This document shows, piece by piece, positions 1 through 7,548 of a stretch of 19,899 nucleotides of DNA (within the stretch, counting starts at the first letter, position 1; every line of letters starts with the position of its first letter). The stretch is from an uncultured Phenylobacterium sp. (GTDB lineage Bacteria; Pseudomonadota; Alphaproteobacteria; Caulobacterales; Caulobacteraceae). Under the pieces are notes generated by a model that ran no database searches, was not told the DNA's origin, and saw nothing but the letters and a program-made list of their open reading frames with translations. A program made the position numbers and the translations under genes. The stretch is taken from positions 1-19,899 of the forward strand of contig CAMFIW010000007.1 in assembly GCA_945952355.1 (NCBI GenBank). Reading direction: 5' to 3'.

Positions 1-53
1 ACCCTCTCCGTCTCGGCGCTCCGCGCCGATCCACCTCCCCCAACGGGGGAGGA
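1..53. repeat. Right-hand part of a dispersed palindromic intergenic repeat
   Basis: Two adjacent perfect hairpins are visible: TCGGCGC/GCGCCGA (13-19 with 23-29) and CCTCCCCC/GGGGGAGG (34-41 with 45-52). The order and flanking bases match the right end of the longer element at 2766-2896, which also has a CCACCTCCCCC-NNC-GGGGGAGGAA block. The element is cut by the window edge and lies just downstream of the minus-strand gene ending at 62, so it may also help end that transcript. Repeats of this kind are common between genes in Caulobacterales genomes. Confidence 0.6.
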
Positions 54-61
54 ACTCAATG

Positions 62-454
62 CTATCGCGCGAAGACGCTTCGCGTCAGGCAGGAAAAGAC
101 CAGGCGCCCGGCCTCGTCGAGCAGATCGTGCTGGGCGATGATGATGCCCTTGCCGTCGCCGACCGGGTCCTTGCCCATCACCGTCATACGACCGCGCAGG
201 GCTTCGCCCGCCGGCGGATTGCGCGCCCAGCGCAGGGCGTCGACGCCGAGGCGCTTGGTCTGGGGCCAGGCCACCACCGAGGCGGCGTCAAGCCGGGTCC
301 AGATCGCGTAGACCATGGCGTCCGGCGCTCCGCGTTCGACCGGCCAGCCGGGCGCGAAGGCCTCGATGAACGCCTCCAGGGCCTTCTGGTCGACGCGAAC
401 CTCGCCGAGCGACACCACCTGACCGATCTCGATCTCGTCGAAGGGCGCGGGCAT
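62..454 (-). CDS. MaoC-like hotdog-fold protein (putative acyl dehydratase/thioesterase)
   Basis: The 130-residue product starts MPAPFDEIEIGQVVSLGEV, the usual opening of MaoC/hotdog acyl-CoA hydratase-like proteins. It continues with a helix (QKALEAFIEAFAP), a GVDALRWARNPPAGEALRG stretch matching the family's central strand and turn, and a final long strand. I chose the ATG at 454 because GAGGAGG stands 6 nt upstream; an ATG 22 codons earlier would add an Arg/Pro-rich tail with no similarity. The Asp and His of R-specific hydratases (D-x(4)-H) are not evident in FAPGWPVERGAP, so hydratase activity is doubtful and a thioesterase or binding role is possible. It diverges from the dsbD-like gene. 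Fold assignment is fairly sure; the substrate is unknown. Confidence 0.6.
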   Translation of the reverse strand: MPAPFDEIEIGQVVSLGEVRVDQKALEAFIEAFAPGWPVERGAPDAMVYAIWTRLDAASVVAWPQTKRLGVDALRWARNPPAGEALRGRMTVMGKDPVGDGKGIIIAQHDLLDEAGRLVFSCLTRSVFAR

Positions 455-528
455 GGAAGGCCTCCTCACAACGCTGATTCGCCGATGATGCGGCGCGGCC
501 CTCGGCCAAGTCGAGCCCAAGCTCGCCT

Positions 529-539
529 GTAACGGTTAC
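529..539. promoter_or_regulatory. Palindrome GTAACGGTTAC in the divergent promoter region
   Basis: GTAAC-G-GTTAC is a perfect inverted repeat located just upstream of the proposed -35 box of the dsbD-like gene and 75 bp upstream of the hotdog gene start. Its position would suit a regulator acting on either gene. No binding protein can be named from the sequence. Confidence 0.3.
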
Positions 540-547
540 CGCATGCT

Positions 548-576
548 TTGCGTATGACGGAGCGACGGGCCATATA
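548..576 (+). promoter_or_regulatory. Candidate sigma-70-type promoter of the dsbD-like gene
   Basis: TTGCGT (548-553) and CATATA (571-576) are separated by 17 nt and lie 26 bp before the first ATG of the dsbD-like gene. The spacing and the AT-rich -10 stand out in a GC-rich background. This is read from consensus only. Confidence 0.45.
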
Positions 577-601
577 GCCGCCGAACGGTCGGGACAGAGG
601 T

Positions 602-2761
602 ATGATGCGTTTACTCATCAGGAGCCTGGCGCTTCTCGGCCTTGCCGCCGCCCTCGCCCTTCCCGCCGCCGCAGCGCCGGTGAAGACCGATCACGTGACC
701 GTCGAACTTGTGCCCCAGACCGCGGGCGTCGCCCCGGGCGGGACTGTGCAGGTTGCGCTGCGCCAGGACATCCAGGCCGGCTGGCATACCTATTGGAAAA
801 ATTCCGGCGACTCCGGCGCGCCGACCGAGATCACCTGGACCTTGCCGCCGGGCTGGAAGGCCGGCGACATCGCCTGGGCGCCGCCGCGCCGCGAGCCTAC
901 GGGCCCGCTGATGAACTATGGCTATCAGGGTCAGGTGCTTCTGCCGGTGGCGATCACCGCCCCGAAGTCGGCCAAGCCCGGCGAAACCGTGACCCTGAAG
1001 GCCCACGCGGCGCTGCTGGTCTGCGCCGACGTCTGCGTGCCCGAGGACGCCGACCTGACCCTCGACCTGCCGATCACCTCCGGGCCGGCGGCTCAAGATC
1101 CGACCTGGGGCGGCAAGATCGCCGCGGCCCTGGAGGCCACGCCCAAATCCGGCGAACTGACCGCCGTCGCGGCCAAGGCCGACAAGGCGATCAGGCTCGC
1201 CGTGGTCGGCGCGTCCCTGAAGGGCGTGGATATTTCGGACGCCTATTTCTTCCCCTTCGCCGCCGACGCCATCGACCACGCCAAGCCGCAGGCGATCGAG
1301 AGGGGACCTGGCGGCCTGACGCTCACCCTGGTCCCTGCGACCGGCAAGGACGCCGCGCCCGTCCCGCCCGGATTTGCCGGGGTGATCGAGGTCGGCGGCA
1401 AAGCCTACGAGGTCGCTGCCCGCGATGGCCCCCTGCCGCCCGAGGCTGGTGGGCTAGGAGCCGTGGCCGCCAAGGCTCCTGAGGCCGCGGCCCCGGCGGG
1501 AACCGCCGCGTCCGCCGGGCCGGGCATGGGCTTGATCGGCGCGATCGCCTTCGCCTTCGTGGGCGGGCTGATCCTCAACCTGATGCCTTGCGTCTTCCCG
1601 GTCCTGGCCATGAAGGCCGCCTCTCTGGCCGGCCATGCGCACGAGCGGCGCGCGGCTCAGGCCCAGGGCCTCGCTTTCCTCGCGGGCGTGCTAGTGACCT
1701 TTCTCGCCCTGGCCGGCCTGCTGATCGCCGTGCGCGCCGGCGGCGCCGCCGTGGGCTGGGGCTTCCAGCTCCAGTCGCCGCCGGTGGTGGCGGGTCTGGC
1801 GCTGCTGATGCTCGCCGTGGCGCTCAACCTGTCGGGCCTGTTCGAGATCGGCGCCTCCCTTCAGGGGGTCGGCTCGGAGGCGGCCTCCAAGGGCGGTCTC
1901 GCCGGAGCCTTCTTCACCGGCGCCCTGGCGGTCGTGGTGGCGGCGCCGTGCACGGCGCCCTTCATGGCCCCGGCCCTGGGCTGGGCCCTGACCCAGCCGG
2001 CCGCTGCGGCGCTCGCGGTGTTCTTCGGCCTGGGATTGGGCTTCGCCGCGCCCTTTACCCTGGCCGCCTTCATCCCCGCCTTGCTGGTCCGCCTGCCGCG
2101 CCCCGGCGCATGGATGGAGGGCTTCCGCAAGCTGATGGCCTTCCCGATGTACGGGGCGGCCGCTTGGCTCGCCTGGGTGCTGGCCGTGCAGTCGGGGTCG
2201 GACGCGCTGGCGCGCCTGTTCGCCGCCGCCGTGGTCCTGGCGCTCGCGGTCTGGCTGCTGGGCGTCGCCCAGCGCAAGCAGGCCGCCGGCGACAACCCCG
2301 CCGTCAGCGCGGTGATCGGCGCGGTGCTGTTGCTGGCCGCCGGCCTCGGCGCGATCTGGCCGAACTATGCCGAGCCGGCCTCCGCCTCGGCGGCCCAGGC
2401 CGAAGGTTCGGCCATCCCCTACCAGCCGTGGAGCCCCGATGCGGTCGCCCAGGCGCAGGCGAGCGGCAAGCCGGTATTCGTGAATTTCACCGCGGCCTGG
2501 TGCGTCACCTGTCAGGTCAACGAGAAAGTCGCCTTCTCCACCAAGACCGCGGCCGAGGCCTTCGCCAAGACCGGCGCGGTCTACCTGAAGGCGGACTGGA
2601 CCCGTCGCGATGCGATGATTGCGGCCGAGCTGGCCAAGCACGGCCGCGCGGGCGTGCCGCTCTATCTGGTCTATCCGGCCAAGGGCGGGGAGCCGGCCGT
2701 GCTGCCGCAGATCCTGTCGGGCGACGTGGTGGCGAAGGCGCTGGAAAAGGCGGGGGGCTGA
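602..2761 (+). CDS. DsbD/ScsB-type thiol:disulfide interchange protein
   Basis: This 719-residue inner-membrane protein would carry electrons from cytoplasmic thioredoxin to periplasmic thiol proteins. It has a signal peptide (about 1-24, ending ALPAAAA) and a periplasmic N-terminal domain with the pair C141-ADV-C145. The hydrophobic core (about 305-590) has one cysteine per half, C330 in LMPCVFP and C450 in AAPCTAP. The C-terminal thioredoxin-like domain has W-C634-V-T-C637. All three cysteine pairs of the relay are intact. The N-terminal part, about 300 residues, is longer than in E. coli DsbD, which favours the ScsB branch described in Caulobacter. AGAGG (596-600) sits 1 nt before ATG 602 and 4 nt before ATG 605, so the second ATG may be the true start. 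No scsC, scsD or periplasmic peroxiredoxin gene is adjacent. Confidence 0.9.
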   Translation: MMRLLIRSLALLGLAAALALPAAAAPVKTDHVTVELVPQTAGVAPGGTVQVALRQDIQAGWHTYWKNSGDSGAPTEITWTLPPGWKAGDIAWAPPRREPTGPLMNYGYQGQVLLPVAITAPKSAKPGETVTLKAHAALLVCADVCVPEDADLTLDLPITSGPAAQDPTWGGKIAAALEATPKSGELTAVAAKADKAIRLAVVGASLKGVDISDAYFFPFAADAIDHAKPQAIERGPGGLTLTLVPATGKDAAPVPPGFAGVIEVGGKAYEVAARDGPLPPEAGGLGAVAAKAPEAAAPAGTAASAGPGMGLIGAIAFAFVGGLILNLMPCVFPVLAMKAASLAGHAHERRAAQAQGLAFLAGVLVTFLALAGLLIAVRAGGAAVGWGFQLQSPPVVAGLALLMLAVALNLSGLFEIGASLQGVGSEAASKGGLAGAFFTGALAVVVAAPCTAPFMAPALGWALTQPAAAALAVFFGLGLGFAAPFTLAAFIPALLVRLPRPGAWMEGFRKLMAFPMYGAAAWLAWVLAVQSGSDALARLFAAAVVLALAVWLLGVAQRKQAAGDNPAVSAVIGAVLLLAAGLGAIWPNYAEPASASAAQAEGSAIPYQPWSPDAVAQAQASGKPVFVNFTAAWCVTCQVNEKVAFSTKTAAEAFAKTGAVYLKADWTRRDAMIAAELAKHGRAGVPLYLVYPAKGGEPAVLPQILSGDVVAKALEKAGG

Positions 2762-2765
2762 AGTT

Positions 2766-2896
2766 GCTCCCCCGCTGGGGGAGCTGTCAGCCGGCAGCGC
2801 GGGCTGACTGAGGGGGCTGACGCCCACTGACTCTGTGGGCTTGAGCCCCCTCCGCCTCGCGGCGCCGCCGCGAGCCACCTCCCCCGACGGGGGAGG
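2766..2896. repeat. Multi-hairpin intergenic repeat between convergent genes
   Basis: This 131-bp element is built of consecutive inverted repeats: GCTCCCCC/GGGGGAGC (2766-2784), GTCAGCC/GGCTGAC (2786-2808), AGGGGGCT/AGCCCCCT (2811-2818 with 2844-2851) enclosing GCCCAC/GTGGGC (2822-2840), CTCGCGGC/GCCGCGAG (2856-2874) and CCTCCCCC/GGGGGAGG (2878-2896). The right end matches positions 1-53. It fills the gap between two converging genes and could end both transcripts, although it has no T-tract. It looks like a non-coding dispersed element of the Caulobacterales type; copy number elsewhere is not visible here. Confidence 0.75.
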
Positions 2897-2908
2897 AATT
2901 TGGCGATC

Positions 2909-3355
2909 CTAGACCGGCGGGGCCGGCGGGGCGGTGATCACCTCGACATTGTCGTTGAGGAGGTAGGCCATCTCCTTCAGGGCGGCGACGCGGGCCTTGT
3001 GATCGGCCGCGCCGGTGACGGCGGCCAGCTTCAGCGGCAGGTCCTGCGAAATGCCGCGCAGGATGCACTTCAGGTCGCCGTCCGTTCCGCGCTTGGCGAG
3101 CGTCAGGTGGCCCTGCATGTCGAGGTCGGAGAGTTCGCCGACCCGGGCCTTGAAGGCGTCGCTGATCGGCTTGTCGTCGCCCATGAAGGCGTGGACCTCG
3201 GCCTTCAGCTTGGAGGCACGCTTCACGATGTCGACGAACAGCGGCTCCTGGGCCACCGCGGCGGGCGGGGCGGCCGCGGCGGTGTGCGTCGGCTGCATCG
3301 GGCCGGTGGCGGCGAGCCAGAAGACGGCGAGGGAGGCGGCGGCGTCGCAGGACAT
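2909..3355 (-). CDS. Hypothetical protein with N-terminal hydrophobic segment
   Basis: The 148-residue product is not one I recognise. It opens MSCDAAASLAVFWLAATG, a short hydrophobic segment without an early Lys or Arg, followed by an Ala/Pro/Thr-rich stretch (about 20-38) resembling an export signal or linker. The rest is predicted largely helical, with a single cysteine in LKCILRGISQ, and it ends in the Pro-rich tail ITAPPAPPV. The ATG at 3355 was chosen because GAGG stands 8 nt upstream; an in-frame ATG 21 codons earlier lacks that and would bury the hydrophobic segment. It diverges from pgi across 86 bp and converges on the dsbD-like gene across the repeat. A periplasmic or membrane-anchored location is inference. 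Confidence 0.55.
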   Translation of the reverse strand: MSCDAAASLAVFWLAATGPMQPTHTAAAAPPAAVAQEPLFVDIVKRASKLKAEVHAFMGDDKPISDAFKARVGELSDLDMQGHLTLAKRGTDGDLKCILRGISQDLPLKLAAVTGAADHKARVAALKEMAYLLNDNVEVITAPPAPPV

Positions 3356-3441
3356 ATGGCGTTCCTCGGGATGGGAGTTCCGCGAGACAGGCGGACCGGC
3401 TTTTGCTAACGCCGACATGGTAAACGCCGTGTTGAGGATTG

Positions 3442-5061
3442 ATGTCCGCCACCGACGCCGCCTGGGCGAGACTGCAGAAGGCGGGTGAGGCCGCCCGCCA
3501 GCGCCGCATCGTCGATGTGTTCGCCGGGGAGCCCGGCCGGCTCGAGCGGCTGGCCGCAGAGGCCTGCGGCCTGCGGCTCGACCTGTCCAAGCAGCCGTGG
3601 TCTCTGGACGACTTCGACCTGGCGCTGGACCTGGCGCGGACGGCTGAGATCGAGGCCGCGCGCGAACGCTTGATCGCGGGCGAAACGGTCAATCCCTCCG
3701 AGAACCGAGCGGCCCTGCACATGGCCCTGCGCGCGCCGGCCGGCGCCGACTGGCGCGATCGCGGGGCTCCAGTCTCGGGCGAGGTCGAAGCGGTCCGCGC
3801 CCAGATGAAGGCCTTCGCCCAGGCCGTGGAGACCGGCGCCAAGCGCGGCGTGAGCGGCGAGCCCTTCAATGCCATCGTCCATATCGGCATTGGCGGTTCG
3901 GACCTGGGTCCACGCTTGATCTGGGAGGCGCTGCGGCCCCTGAACCCGAAGATCGAGATCCGCTTCGCGGCCAATGTGGACCCGTCCGAACTGGCCTTCG
4001 CGCTCGCGGGGCTGGAGCCGGCGGAGACCCTTGTGGTCGTGGTCTCCAAGACCTTCACCACCCAGGAGACCCTGGCCAATGCGGAGGCGGCGCGGGCCTG
4101 GCTGCGCGACGCCCTTGGGCCTGGCGCGGACGCCCATCTGGTGGCGGTCTCGGCCGCGCCGGCGGTCGCCCAGGCGTTCGGCGTACCGGCCGATCAAGTG
4201 TTCGGCTTCTGGGACTGGGTCGGCGGCCGCTATTCGGTTTGGTCGGCGGTCGGGCTGAGCTGCGCCGTGGCCCTGGGCTGGGAGGCCTTCGAGGGGCTGC
4301 TGGCCGGCGGGGCGGCCATGGACGACCATTTCCGCGCCGCACCTCTGGAGGCCAACCTGCCGGTTCGGCTGGCGCTCGCCCATGTGTTCAATCGCAACAT
4401 CCTGTCCCGACCGATCCGGGCGGTGATCCCCTACGCCCAGCGCCTGCGCCTGTTCCCGGCCTTCCTGCAGCAGCTGGAGATGGAATCGAATGGCAAGCGG
4501 GTGACAGACGTGGGAGCTCCGGTCGCCCGGGCCACCGCCGCCAGCGTGTTCGGCGACGCCGGCACCAATGGGCAGCACGCGTTCTTCCAGGCGCTGCACC
4601 AGGGCACGGACGTCGTGCCGGTCGACTTCATCGCCGTGGCCGAGCCGCGAGAGGGCGATCCGGCGTCGCATGCGAAGCTGCTGGCCAACGTCATCGCCCA
4701 GGCGGAGGCCCTGATGGTGGGCCGCTCTGCCGGCGAGGTGCGCGAGGAGCTAACGGCCAAGGGCGCTTCGGCGGAAGAGATCGAGCGGCTGGTCCCGCAG
4801 CGGACCTTCCCGGGCGACCGGCCCTCGAGCTTCATCCTGATGCAGGCCCTGACGCCGGCGGCCCTGGGGGCGCTGATCGCCCTGCACGAGCACAAGGTGT
4901 TCGTCGAAGGGGTGCTCTGGGGCATCAACAGCTTCGACCAATGGGGCGTGGAACTGGGCAAGGCGCTCGCCTCGCGCATCCTGCCCGAGCTGGAGGGCGC
5001 GGCCTCCAACCCGCACGATCCGTCCACGGCCGACCTGATCGGCCGACTGAAATCCAAGTAG
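3442..5061 (+). CDS. pgi: Glucose-6-phosphate isomerase
   Basis: The 539-residue cytoplasmic enzyme interconverts glucose 6-phosphate and fructose 6-phosphate. Family landmarks are intact: HIGIGGSDLGP in the first sugar-isomerase domain, VVSKTFTTQET (phosphate binding), FWDWVGGRYSVWS, QLEMESNGK with catalytic E348, GTNGQHAFFQ with H379, and the C-terminal signature ending GVELGK with K507. Length is normal for the family. ATG 3442 follows GAGG by 4 nt; the TTG one codon earlier is too close. A GCTAACGC at 3405-3412 resembles the Caulobacter -10 element, but no -35 stands out. The next gene starts 11 nt after the stop, so the two are probably cotranscribed. Confidence 0.97.
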   Translation: MSATDAAWARLQKAGEAARQRRIVDVFAGEPGRLERLAAEACGLRLDLSKQPWSLDDFDLALDLARTAEIEAARERLIAGETVNPSENRAALHMALRAPAGADWRDRGAPVSGEVEAVRAQMKAFAQAVETGAKRGVSGEPFNAIVHIGIGGSDLGPRLIWEALRPLNPKIEIRFAANVDPSELAFALAGLEPAETLVVVVSKTFTTQETLANAEAARAWLRDALGPGADAHLVAVSAAPAVAQAFGVPADQVFGFWDWVGGRYSVWSAVGLSCAVALGWEAFEGLLAGGAAMDDHFRAAPLEANLPVRLALAHVFNRNILSRPIRAVIPYAQRLRLFPAFLQQLEMESNGKRVTDVGAPVARATAASVFGDAGTNGQHAFFQALHQGTDVVPVDFIAVAEPREGDPASHAKLLANVIAQAEALMVGRSAGEVREELTAKGASAEEIERLVPQRTFPGDRPSSFILMQALTPAALGALIALHEHKVFVEGVLWGINSFDQWGVELGKALASRILPELEGAASNPHDPSTADLIGRLKSK

Positions 5062-5072
5062 GGGAACACGTC

Positions 5073-5945
5073 ATGGAAGACCTCAAGGGCAAGACCGCCT
5101 TCATCACGGGCGGCGCCAGCGGGCTGGGCCTGGCCATGGCGCACGCCTTCGGCGAGGCGGGCATGCAGGTCATGCTGGCCGACATCGAGCAGGACGCGCT
5201 GACCAAGGCGATCGCGGACCTCGAGGAGCGCCAGATCAAGGTGGCTGGCGTGCCCTGCGACGTGGCCGTGCGCCAGTCGGTGCAGGAAGCCGCGGCCAAG
5301 ACCGTCGAGACCTTCGGCAAGGTGCATATCGTCTGCAACAACGCCGGCGTCGGCGCCGGCGGACCGATCGACCAGGTGAAGCCGGCCGACTGGGACTGGA
5401 TCCTGGCGGTGAACCTGCTGGGCGTGGTCTACGGCATGGAGACCTTCCTGCCGCTGATCCGCGAACACGGCGAGGGCGGCGCCTTCGTCAACACAGCCTC
5501 GATGGCCGGCATGATCTCGCCGCCGGGCATGGAGCCCTACAGCGCGACCAAGTTCGCGGTGGTGGCGATGTCGGAGGGCTGGGCGGGCCAGCTTGCGCCC
5601 GAGAACATCAATGTCGCGGTCTTGTGCCCCGGCTTCGTGAAGACCCGGATCAACCAGTCTGGACGCACCCGCCAGGCGCAGTACGGCGGTCCGGTCGACA
5701 GCCCGGTGGCGGCGGACTCGCTGGTGAACAGCGGCATCGATCCCGAGCGCGTCGGCCGCCGGGTGCTGGAGGCCGTCCGGGCCAAGGAGCGCTACATCTT
5801 CACCCATCCGGACATGAAGGCCTTCGCCGAGGCCCGCTTCGCTGGGATCCTGGCCGCCTTCGACGTGGCCGCGCAGAGCCCCGCCCTGGCCGGCATGGAC
5901 TACAAGACCCCGGACCTGTCCGGCGGCGTGGTCGGGAACGGCTGA
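5073..5945 (+). CDS. SDR-family NAD(P)-dependent oxidoreductase
   Basis: This 290-residue protein is a classical short-chain dehydrogenase/reductase. It shows the nucleotide-binding TGGASGLG (12-19), NNAG (89-92), and the catalytic Ser143, Tyr156 and Lys160 in ASMAG...YSATK with normal Tyr-x3-Lys spacing. An acidic residue in LADIEQ after the second strand suggests NAD preference. About 40 residues beyond the usual SDR core form a C-terminal extension (ERYIFTHPDMKAFAEARF), typical of a common proteobacterial subgroup of unknown substrate. GGGGA (5061-5065) lies 7 nt before the ATG. It follows pgi by 11 nt and its TGA overlaps the next gene's ATG, so all three are likely one operon; the link to sugar metabolism is unproven. 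Confidence 0.9.
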   Translation: MEDLKGKTAFITGGASGLGLAMAHAFGEAGMQVMLADIEQDALTKAIADLEERQIKVAGVPCDVAVRQSVQEAAAKTVETFGKVHIVCNNAGVGAGGPIDQVKPADWDWILAVNLLGVVYGMETFLPLIREHGEGGAFVNTASMAGMISPPGMEPYSATKFAVVAMSEGWAGQLAPENINVAVLCPGFVKTRINQSGRTRQAQYGGPVDSPVAADSLVNSGIDPERVGRRVLEAVRAKERYIFTHPDMKAFAEARFAGILAAFDVAAQSPALAGMDYKTPDLSGGVVGNG

Positions 5946-6685
5946 TGACCGTCCTGGTCACCGGCGGGACCAAGGGCATCGGGCTGGCCATCGCCCGGCG
6001 GCTGGCGCCCAGCTATCCGCGCCTTGCCCTGGCCTATCACGGCGATGACGCCGCCGCCGAAACTGCGGTCGCCGAGCTGGCGGCCCTGGGCGCCGAGGCC
6101 CAGGCCATCCGCTCCGACGTCGGGACGCCGGAAGGCGCGGGCGAGCTGATCGCCGTTCTGCGGCCCGGCGGCCTGACCCACATCGTCCACTCGGCGGCGA
6201 TGATCTATCCGACCACCCTGCTGGGCGCGGACCTCGGCCGGTTCCGCCAGGCGATCGAGACCAACGGCCTGTCGCTGCTCTATCTGGTCCATGCGGCCCA
6301 GGACTTGCTGGCGCGCGGGTCGAGCGTGGTGTTCATCACCAGCATGGGCGCGCGGATTCCGTCGGCGAACTATGGCGCGCTCGGGGTGGGCAAGGCCGCG
6401 GCCGAGGCGATCGTGCGCTACCTGGTGTCCGAGCTCGCGCCGCGCGGGGTGCGGATCAACGGCGTTGCGCCCGGCCTGGTGCACACCACCTCGGTGGCCT
6501 CGATGGTCGGTGGGGAGGAGGCCGCCCAGGCGGTGGTCGATCGCGCGGCCCGCTCCAATCCCTCCGGCCGGATGAGCCGCGATTCCGACTACGCCTCGCT
6601 GGTGGAGTACCTGCTCTCGCCCGACGCGGAATTCATCCAGGGCCAGGTGATCGCCGCCACCGGCGGCGTGGGCGTGATCGGCTAG
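5945..6685 (+). CDS. SDR-family oxidoreductase, FabL-like (possible enoyl-ACP reductase)
   Basis: The 246-residue protein has the SDR nucleotide-binding motif TGGTKGIG (6-13), but HSAA (82-85) replaces NNAG. The catalytic segment is S133...NY143-GALGVG-K150, giving Tyr-x6-Lys instead of Tyr-x3-Lys. That spacing marks enoyl-ACP reductases, and the surrounding SNPSGRM (204-210) and AEFIQGQVIAATGG (228-241) recall the C-terminal part of Bacillus subtilis FabL. A role in fatty-acid or polyketide-type enoyl reduction is therefore plausible; substrate and cofactor are inferred. The start ATG overlaps the previous stop (TGATG), implying translational coupling. Its stop TAG overlaps the opposing gene's stop in the tetramer CTAG. 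Confidence 0.8.
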   Translation: MTVLVTGGTKGIGLAIARRLAPSYPRLALAYHGDDAAAETAVAELAALGAEAQAIRSDVGTPEGAGELIAVLRPGGLTHIVHSAAMIYPTTLLGADLGRFRQAIETNGLSLLYLVHAAQDLLARGSSVVFITSMGARIPSANYGALGVGKAAAEAIVRYLVSELAPRGVRINGVAPGLVHTTSVASMVGGEEAAQAVVDRAARSNPSGRMSRDSDYASLVEYLLSPDAEFIQGQVIAATGGVGVIG

Positions 6686-7440
6686 GCTTCATCAAAAATA
6701 TGGTCGTGGCCGCCCAGGCGGCCCGGCCGCCAATAGCCCTCGGCCGAGATCTGCGCCTTGTCGAACCCGCGAGCCAGCAAGCCGCGGCGGATCGTGCGCA
6801 CCGTGCTGGTCTCGCCGATCACATAGGCCTGGCCGCGACCGGGCGGCGGGGCGAACAGCGACATCCGCTCGATCAGCGGCAGGCTGGCCGGAACCGCCGG
6901 GCCGTTGCGCACCAGCCACTCCAGGTCGAGATCGCAATCGGCGTCGAGGTACTGGCGGTCGTCCTTGTCCTCGACCTCGACGAAGGCGAAGGCCCGCGCA
7001 CGGCGGGGCAGGGTCTCCAGCATGGCGAAGATGCCCGGCAGACAGGTTTCGTCGCCGACGAAGACGTGCCAGTCGGCCTCAGGGTTCAGCACGGTGCGGC
7101 CGCGGGGGCCGCGGGCCTCCAGGCGATCGCCGGGGCGGGCGTTGAGCGCGAAGCGTTCGCCCGGACCGTGGTGGCCGTGGATCACGAAGTCGATGGTCAC
7201 CTCGCCCGGCGCCGCGTCGCGGATCGTGTAGTGGCGGCGATGCAGCTCGCCCTCGGCGTCGGGGACCAGCAGGGCGAGGTCCTGGCCGGCGCGATAGTCG
7301 AGCAAGCCGTCCATGTCGAAGGTCAGGCGGCGCATGTGGGCCGTCAGGTCCTGCACCCCGCGCAGGGTCAGTTCATGGAGGGGAAGCGGCGGCCGCGCCG
7401 GCCTGGCCCAGGCTTCGGGCGCTTGTTGGAGAGGTTGCAT
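6682..7440 (-). CDS. Siderophore-interacting protein (FAD-dependent ferric-siderophore reductase)
   Basis: This 252-residue cytoplasmic flavoprotein belongs to the SIP/ViuB family, which releases iron by reducing imported ferric siderophores. RRHYTIRD (68-75) is the FAD-binding R-x-Y-S/T motif, GDETCLPGIFAMLETLP (129-145) matches the SIP-specific domain, and YVIGETSTVRTIRRGLL (206-222) with ISAEGYWRPGR near the C terminus completes it. The ATG at 7440 has AGGA about 6 nt upstream; longer in-frame starts would add an unrelated 52-residue tail reading through the promoter region. No siderophore receptor or PadR regulator is next to it. It diverges from the his leader, and no clear Fur box is visible upstream. 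Confidence 0.88.
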   Translation of the reverse strand: MQPLQQAPEAWARPARPPLPLHELTLRGVQDLTAHMRRLTFDMDGLLDYRAGQDLALLVPDAEGELHRRHYTIRDAAPGEVTIDFVIHGHHGPGERFALNARPGDRLEARGPRGRTVLNPEADWHVFVGDETCLPGIFAMLETLPRRARAFAFVEVEDKDDRQYLDADCDLDLEWLVRNGPAVPASLPLIERMSLFAPPPGRGQAYVIGETSTVRTIRRGLLARGFDKAQISAEGYWRPGRLGGHDHIFDEA

Positions 7441-7453
7441 GTCGATCCTATCT

Positions 7454-7492
7454 AGACTGTTCTTGATATATCGAAACACAGACGAGACTGTT
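7454..7492. promoter_or_regulatory. Repeats in the SIP/his divergent intergenic region
   Basis: The 108-bp spacer between the SIP gene and the his leader peptide holds two direct copies of AGACTGTT (7454-7461 and 7485-7492, 31 bp apart) flanking the palindrome GATATATC (7465-7472). Unlike its surroundings it is AT-rich. These are plausible protein-binding sites for the SIP promoter, but I cannot assign -35 and -10 boxes with confidence for either direction. Confidence 0.3.
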
Positions 7493-7548
7493 TCGCAAGT
7501 GGGAGCGGACTCGCGTTTTGCAAAGGGCTGGGCTATGAGGCGCGCCGC

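Noticed and set aside
1588..2811. 407-codon frame overlapping the dsbD-like gene
   Set aside because: Arg/Gly-rich frame-shifted shadow of a gene with all its cysteine motifs in the other frame.
3406..4671. Long minus-strand frames over pgi and the first SDR (also 2787-4079 and 4431-5807)
   Set aside because: Antisense to well-supported enzymes, low-complexity His/Arg/Gly composition, no start signals.
7463..7491. TTGATA as a -35 box for the his operon
   Set aside because: No acceptable -10 lies 16-18 nt downstream, so no promoter is called.
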